NCBI GenBank assembly: GCA_021396245.1
Contig: WNYE01000082.1
Location: forward strand, 1-64,000
Direction of reading: 5' to 3'
From: Sporothrix humicola
Lineage: Eukaryota > Ascomycota > Sordariomycetes > Ophiostomatales > Ophiostomataceae
Length of the DNA stretch: 64,000 nt
How positions within the stretch are numbered: position 1 is the stretch's first letter; each line of letters opens with the position of its first letter. Made by a program: the position numbers and the translations under genes. This document shows, one piece after another, positions 57,963 through 64,000 of the stretch. Under the pieces are notes generated by a model that did no database searches, was not told the origin of the DNA, and saw nothing but the letters and a program-made list of their open reading frames with translations.

Positions 57963-58856
57963 GAAGAAAGAAACGAAAGTGAGGTTGTTGAGAGGGGCAG
58001 GGGAAGGGGCTGAGAGAGAATGAGAGATTCAGAGAAGAGTCATAGCAGGGATAGTTCTGTACGACAGGAGTGCCGTATCAGACACCCCGATCTCTCCTTA
58101 CTTGTCTCATCTAGCACTCCTTATCAGCACGGTGAGAGGTTGGAAGATAAAGAGGCTGGATATCAAGAATGTATGAAGTAACGAGATAAAGATTTGAGAG
58201 CATAAAATCGAAAAGGAGAAGATGGAATAAAATAATAAAATCTGTCAATTTCTCCGAATTCCAGTAAGTCAACAAAAATGACGACAAGGCTGGCCATGGG
58301 CAAAAGAATATGATGTAAATTGTATCGAATTTCTTCGTTATCTCCTCCTGATCGTGACTCGGACTGTCAATCTGAAACCAGTGCCCTGGGTCTTTGATTT
58401 GGACGCCGTCTTGCCGTCTCTCTGTCTCGCTGTCTCTTGCCTGAAAACGCTGTGACTCAGACAGCGCAGCGCAGCGCAAACCGCAACCAGCCCCGCCGAA
58501 TTCTGGGCCTTCCACTGCCCTTATCCAGCGCCGGCTCGCCCTAGCAATATTTTATCTCTGATAACCCCACCAAAACTGGACATTGGACGTCTTTCTTTTT
58601 CGTCCTCCTCTCCTGTTCTCTTTTCTTTTCTCCTTCCCCAGACGCAGCCACGATAGACGATAGAGATCTGTGAGTAGGCGCGCTGGTTCAGTTTCTTTCC
58701 TTTCACAACATTTTTTGCTAACATGCTCGACTGGCGCAGCGCAATTGACAGCGAAAACAACAACCCCTCACTCTCGGCCCAATCTCAATCCCTCGTTCTT
58801 CAACAAACAACACCCCTGTTCTCTCGAATTCCACTCTAGACTACACATCTCCCACC
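57963..58856. other. Intergenic region with DED81 leader
   Basis: The 3' flank of the ureohydrolase, AT-rich at 58170-58330, then the DED81 promoter and leader. A likely 5'-UTR intron runs 58670-58739: GTGAGT donor, GCTAACA branch sequence about 25 bp before the end, GCGCAG acceptor. Confidence 0.55.
58670..58739 (+). other. Predicted 5'-UTR intron of DED81
   Basis: The GTGAGT donor, GCTAAC branch site and CAG acceptor lie in the right order over 70 bp, all upstream of the ATG at 58857. The assignment is by consensus only. Confidence 0.55.
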
Positions 58857-60635
58857 ATGGCATCGCAAGACCCTGCCGTGCGCGTCGACAAGGTGGAGGC
58901 GCCGCCGGTCTACGTCGACACAGACGTCGGCAAGGATGACGAGACCGCCGACGGCACCGAGGCCAAGCCCTTCAAGTCGCTGGCCCACGCCTACATCCAG
59001 AACCTGGACAAGCCCGCCCGCGAGTACCTGATGCGCTCCTCGACAACGACACCGGCCGGCGGCGACGCGGCCGACGAAGCTGCCCGCCTGCAGTGGAAGG
59101 CGCCCGCCAAGAGCGCCGCCAAGAAGGCGCAGACGCTGCTCGACGGCCACAAGAAGAAGCTCGCACGCGCGCAGCAGACACTGGCCAAGGAGGAGGAGCA
59201 GAAGCAGCAGCGCGCCAAGAACCTCGAGGCCGCCAAGTCCGTCACGATCAGCGAGGACCCGGCGCTGCCCAAGGCCCAGACCATCAAGCTGTGGCAAAAG
59301 GACGTGCCGCTCGGCGACGCTGCCAAGGGCGTCAAGGGCACGCGCGTGCGTGTCTTTGGCCGCATCCACCGTCTGCGCGTGCAGAAGCAGGCCACGTTCC
59401 TGACGCTCAAGGACGGCTATGGCTTCCTGCAGTGCGTCATTGCGGCCGGCCCGCTGACATCGACGTACGAGGCGCTGCTGTTTGCCCAGGAGACGTCGCT
59501 CTTCCTGTTTGGCGAGCTGCGCACCGTGCCCGAGGGCGCAACAGCCCCCGACGGCCGCGAGCTGCACGTCGACTACTATGAGGTGTACGGCCGCGCGCCG
59601 GGCGACGCCGAGGCCATTACCAACATCGTGGCGTCGGGCCAGCAGGATCCCTGGGAGTCGGACATGCTGGACAAGCGGCACCTGGTGCTGCGCGGCGACA
59701 AGGCGTCTGCCGTCATGAAGCTGCGGTCGGTGCTGTACGAGTCGTTTATCCTGGGCTTCAAGGAGCGCCGCATTGCCGCCGTGTCGCCGCCGGCGTTTGT
59801 GCAGACGCAGGTCGAGGGCGGCTCGACGCTGTTCCGCGTGCCCTACTACAACGAGGACGCCTACCTGACCCAGTCGTCGCAGCTGTACCTCGAGACGTGC
59901 CTGCCGAGCATGGGCGATGTGTACTGTATCGAGAAGTCGTTCCGTGCCGAGAAGTCGCTAACCCGCCGCCACTTGTCCGAGTACACGCACATCGAGGCCG
60001 AGCTCGACGCGATTGTCTTTGACGATCTGCTGGTGCACATTGAGGACATTATCTGCAGCGTTGTCGATGCTGTGCTCGCCGACCCGGCCGGCAAGGAGCT
60101 GGTTGAGCTGCTGCACCCTGGCTTTGTCAAGCCGCAGCGCCCTTTCAAGCGCATGAAGTACACCGACGCCATTGACTGGCTCAACGCCCAGGACCCGCCC
60201 GTCCTCAACGAGTTTGGCCAGCCGCACGTTTTCGGCGACGACATTGCCGAGGCCGCCGAGCGCAAGATGGTCGACACGCTCAACGTGCCTGTGCTGCTGA
60301 CGCACTTCCCCGTCGAGGTCAAGGCCTTCTACATGAAGAAGGACCCCAACGACCTGCGCGTCACCGAGAGTGTCGACGTGCTGATGCCCAACGTCGGCGA
60401 GATTGTCGGCGGCTCGATGCGCATGGACGACTACGACGAGCTCATGGCCGCCTTCAAGAGCAAGGGCCTCAACCCGGAGCCCTACTACTGGTACCTTGAC
60501 CAGCGCAAGTACGGCACCTCGCCGCACGGCGGTTACGGCCTCGGCCTCGAGCGTCTGCTTGCCTGGCTTGCCAACCAGCACACCGTCCGCACGACCTGCC
60601 TGTACCCGCGCTTCATGGGCCGCGCGAAGCCGTAA
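58857..60635 (+). CDS. DED81: Asparaginyl-tRNA synthetase, cytosolic
   Basis: Class II synthetase that charges tRNA-Asn for cytoplasmic translation. Single exon, 592 aa. An N-terminal eukaryotic extension (about 1-150) is rich in Lys, Ala and Gln and probably forms a coiled coil. The OB-fold anticodon-binding domain starts at about residue 160 (TRVRVFGRIHRLRVQ). The catalytic domain contains motif 2 (CIEKSFRAEKSLTRRHLSEY and IEAEL), the ERKMVDTLNVPVLLTHFPVEVKAFYMKK segment typical of AsnRS, GEIVGGSMR and motif 3 GYGLGLERLLAWLA near the C-terminus. The Asn rather than Asp specificity follows from these segments. No mitochondrial presequence is seen. Strong GC3 bias and absence of coding introns suggest high expression. 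Confidence 0.96.
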   Translation: MASQDPAVRVDKVEAPPVYVDTDVGKDDETADGTEAKPFKSLAHAYIQNLDKPAREYLMRSSTTTPAGGDAADEAARLQWKAPAKSAAKKAQTLLDGHKKKLARAQQTLAKEEEQKQQRAKNLEAAKSVTISEDPALPKAQTIKLWQKDVPLGDAAKGVKGTRVRVFGRIHRLRVQKQATFLTLKDGYGFLQCVIAAGPLTSTYEALLFAQETSLFLFGELRTVPEGATAPDGRELHVDYYEVYGRAPGDAEAITNIVASGQQDPWESDMLDKRHLVLRGDKASAVMKLRSVLYESFILGFKERRIAAVSPPAFVQTQVEGGSTLFRVPYYNEDAYLTQSSQLYLETCLPSMGDVYCIEKSFRAEKSLTRRHLSEYTHIEAELDAIVFDDLLVHIEDIICSVVDAVLADPAGKELVELLHPGFVKPQRPFKRMKYTDAIDWLNAQDPPVLNEFGQPHVFGDDIAEAAERKMVDTLNVPVLLTHFPVEVKAFYMKKDPNDLRVTESVDVLMPNVGEIVGGSMRMDDYDELMAAFKSKGLNPEPYYWYLDQRKYGTSPHGGYGLGLERLLAWLANQHTVRTTCLYPRFMGRAKP

Positions 60636-63600
60636 ATGTGGAAATGCGGTAGGATGTGGGGTACATGAGGGGTGGGATGGTTGGATGTATGGAAATAAAA
60701 TATCATTTTGTGAGATGTGGCGGATGGACGAAACATGATGACGAGGGCATTACACTTTGTACGCGTATAAAACGAATAAAAGCAAAAAGTAAATTCAAAA
60801 CAGACGCAAGAAAAGAGTGTTTGCACAGGATCGGCTTGGCTGGAGATCGTGAAACCGTGGGTGGCTGGATTCGTTGCTGGCCCTGCTGGTGACAGTTTTG
60901 TGTCTGTTTGAATTGTCTGGTCGAGAATCTGCATGCAAATGTTCTAGATCGTGGCGAGATCAGGGGGTGCATGCTCCTTCCGCAAACATCGATCTTTGGG
61001 TGGCAGGCCCGAGCGACTGCTTTTCCAGGACTATCAGCCGTGCCAGTGGTCTTTTGCTCTTTCCTCTTTTTCTTCTTCTTTCTTTCCCCTCATTTCATTA
61101 TTTGCTTTCTCGTTGCTCTTTCGTTGTTTTCCTACAACGTACGGCGTACATAGTATGCCCTTTCCATTTGTTGATTCTCCTCCCATAGCTGTCAAGGCCC
61201 CTCCTTCCCTTTCCTGCAGGTATGTTCCTGCATCACGCCAAACAAGCCCTGCATCCTTGGAGACCAGTGGACCTCCGCGTGTCTGACTCTGTTTAGGAAG
61301 GCGCGTTGCACGATGCACCGTGCAATTCTTCACTGCCGACTCTTCTCCCTTTTTTTGCATAGCTTTCTTTTGATATGTAGAACGCTCTTGCCATTGTGTT
61401 GCTAGCTCACAGACACAGACACAGACACAGACACAGACACAGACACAAGGTTCTTTCTATATTTGAATTCGACATATTAGAGAGCTTCCTTCCTTCCTTG
61501 TACCCAAAGCTGTGGTGAACAATTCAGTCCTTTGTTTTTCTAATTCTGAGATATCCTGTGCGCCGTTGTACGGAGTAATACGTCGTACAGCAAACACCAT
61601 CAACACACAATACCTCCGTGCTGCGCGCATAAGGCTGGTCTGGGGTCATCTCTGTTTCCCCCTGGCCATAGCCTTTCATGGCAGGGTGGATCCCTCCCCT
61701 TTCCCACCCTTTTCTATGGGTTTTCTACGGTGTATCATTGAGTGTGTCTTGTCTCTCTTTTCTGTCTCTTTTTCACGAGCCCCTGTCTTTTCAACAGTTC
61801 TGGAGCTCAACTCAACCCAGCCCACAATCGCCAGCGGAGCACATCAGAGTTGCAGCGTCGCAGCCACAGTCTGTGAAGTGGTTCATTTCAAGCCAGGGGC
61901 CACGTCCATCTCTGCTCGTCATGCGTGTGACTGACCCTTTTTTATTTTTATTTCTGGGAAAGAGAAAACCCTGAGCCTTGGGTTCTCGACGAACGTGGAG
62001 GTGCATCGCTGGACAGAGACTGGACCCCAGTGTCATACGGAGCACAATTATCGACATTGAGTCGATCTATATTCTTCAACAGCCAGAAGGCTAGAAATCA
62101 GAAGCCAGGATCCAACAGCAACTCCCACTCGTCGATCTTATCGTCTCCCGTCCTTTTGTCTGTCACTGACCGCGTTCTCGTCCACGTCCACATTGTTTCG
62201 TTTCTGGAAAGGGCAGTGCGGAGGGGCTGTTGATCCAGACTTTATGCAAAAGACATGTCTGTGTGTCCTTCTGTGTGTCTGTCCCTGTGTCCCCATCAAT
62301 TCTGTCCCCTATCTTCTGCCCAGACTTGATAGAACCCTACCCCTGGGCCCTGCTTGAAGAGTTATTACGGAGAACGGGGGTAGCGTGTATTTTGGACGGA
62401 GCAAACTTCTATTATTATCTCCCTGGCACAGGTCAGATATTTGTGCAAGCCTGCTCTCTGATGCATACTGTTTATTGTCAGATATTTGTTCTCGATGAAA
62501 AGTCCACCGAATATTACCGAGTACAGCAATAAAAAACGTCCGAGGGCTGATGATACTGAACCGAAGTCGAGCCTTTGATGTCTTCAGGGGATCACCAGAT
62601 GAGCCACAATCTGGGGAGATCATAAGGAGCATCTCTATGACAATCTGCACCGTCAACATGCGAGACCATCAACGACTTTTTATGCAAATAAAAGAGGGAG
62701 AAGAACAGCATGAAGAATGCTTCATCTGCACGCTTTTCCCTCGTGTATCTTGCTTGTACCCTTAAAAACGAAGCTAGAGATTGAAATTAGGAAAATAGGA
62801 GGCGCCATCAAAGACAAGTCAAACGCTAAAAGGCCCCGAATGGCGTCAGGAAATGAGCTGTAAAGCCGCCGCAGCGCTGGTTTAACTCCTTTTCAACGAG
62901 TTTAATGGGGTTCAACGGTCTTTCTGTCGCGCCTGCCCCTTCCTTTAGATCCGACGCTAAGACGCTTGCACGACGCGCTCCAGGCGCGGAAATCACGACC
63001 TGCGCGACTTCGTATTTGTTCGGATTGACTGTGATGAGGCAGGCACGTTTTTGTGCACTCTGTAACTGCACATATGCATTCTCAGTATTTACAGTGAAGT
63101 ATCACCAACCTGGATTTCGATGTCAGTAAACATTACTGATTATCTTTATATCGGCCACGCGTGCCTATAGCCTATCTGATATAGATCGCAACGTCTCCTA
63201 CCTCGCCGTTTCTTACCGTTATTCTTTTCCTTCTTTTCTTCCTTCTTGCCCGACATTTCTCTCCCTTGGCCTCTCTGGATCTGTCCCATTCTCCCACACA
63301 TGTACTCCGTACCGAGCCCTTATATCTGCACGCACTGTCACAGTCCCTTACCCAATATATACTTGCGAACTCTTCATACGTCTTACGCACACGTATCCCG
63401 TCTGTGAGGGGCCGCAATTTATCCCCGGCTTGCGCTCCCTTTGCCCAGATTCACGGCAAACCCACAAGTTCTTTATGGCTTTTTTTCTTGGGTCGTCCAC
63501 GTTGTCCACGTATCTCAGGGTGCCAAAGCTTCAATGCCCCAATGGACAATACGCCCAATGCCATCAATAACGTCAATGCCCATCAATGCTCAGTTCTCGC

Positions 63601-64000
63601 CCCCAACATTGCCATTATCGCCAGCATCGCCAGCATCGCCAAATGCCGTCCGGAAGCAGCAAAATACAGCCCTGAGAGATGTTAGTGCACTCAGTAAGAC
63701 GCCAACGAGCGCTGGCAGACAAAGACAGCCGCTAGGCCGCTAGCGCCAGTGGCCGCCAGGCACAGGCCTCTTTGCCCCCTTGGCGGGACACGCCTAAACT
63801 TCCGCACAGCGCGTTCGCTTGTCTCTTAGGTTCTCTTAGGCGGGCAGGTACCTGGACGGTGGGCCTTCTACTGCCGTTCCAGCATTCCTGGCTCTCGCGC
63901 CGCCTGTCAACTACCACGGCCGGACTGCACTCTACTCCGAATGAAATGTCAGTGTGAATTTTCGAGATACAAGTGCACAAGTGTTCAAAGTATCACTCGC
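60636..64000. other. Gene-free right end of window
   Basis: About 3.4 kb after DED81 with no recognised gene. It holds a hexanucleotide microsatellite (61408-61447), two TACGGAGTA/TACTCCGTA nonamers (61569, 63303) and many short pyrimidine tracts. Open frames of up to 140 codons lack domains. A gene may begin beyond the window. Confidence 0.5.
61408..61447. repeat. (CACAGA)n microsatellite
   Basis: About 6.7 perfect units of the hexanucleotide CACAGA in non-coding DNA. Confidence 0.95.

Noticed and set aside
58836..59681. 281-codon open frame antisense to DED81
   Set aside because: Leu/Gly/Arg-rich shadow created by strong third-position GC in the real gene.

Overview
The window looks like a chromosome segment from a filamentous ascomycete (Pezizomycotina, probably Sordariomycetes). 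The genes have short GT...AG introns of about 40-110 bp (one of 560 bp), CT-rich leaders and TATA boxes. The Cdc42, reticulon, GH71 mutanase and Npy1-type proteins are of fungal type. Two blocks (1-about 2045 and about 20100-25300) are extremely AT-rich, poor in CpA/TpG and still contain CpG, which is the signature of repeat-induced point mutation (RIP). No species is claimed.

Left block (1-20 kb, accessory). RIP-mutated repeat DNA with a degenerate 63-bp tandem array is followed by a decayed Zn2Cys6 regulator whose lesions are themselves RIP-type. Next come an intact secreted GH71 alpha-1,3-glucanase, a flavin monooxygenase, and a divergent pair: an MFS sugar transporter and a DUF1479 oxygenase-like gene. 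Each member of that pair is broken by one small frameshift (a 5-bp tandem duplication and a single extra base). Then come a DUF1993 protein, a 671-residue protein of unknown function and mitochondrial succinyl-CoA:3-ketoacid CoA-transferase.

Mobile element (19900-25489). A minus-strand Ty1/copia retrotransposon has intact 119-bp LTRs, a heavily RIP-mutated interior, and a primer-binding site matching the anticodon stem-loop of initiator tRNA-Met (half-tRNA priming).

Right block (26-64 kb, housekeeping, gene-sparse with long leaders). In order: a GDSL esterase, an SSXT-domain Gln-rich protein (SWI/SNF-type), a TBC Rab-GAP, a reticulon, a PQ-loop transporter, NADH pyrophosphatase (NPY1), CDC42, a secreted agmatinase-family ureohydrolase and cytosolic asparaginyl-tRNA synthetase (DED81). 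All have intact reconstructed frames. The genes serve membrane shaping and trafficking (reticulon, TBC, CDC42), vacuolar transport, nucleotide hygiene, translation and secreted hydrolysis. They do not form one pathway.

No CRISPR array, rRNA or convincing tRNA was seen. Exon boundaries were read by eye from splice consensus and frame closure. They are predictions.
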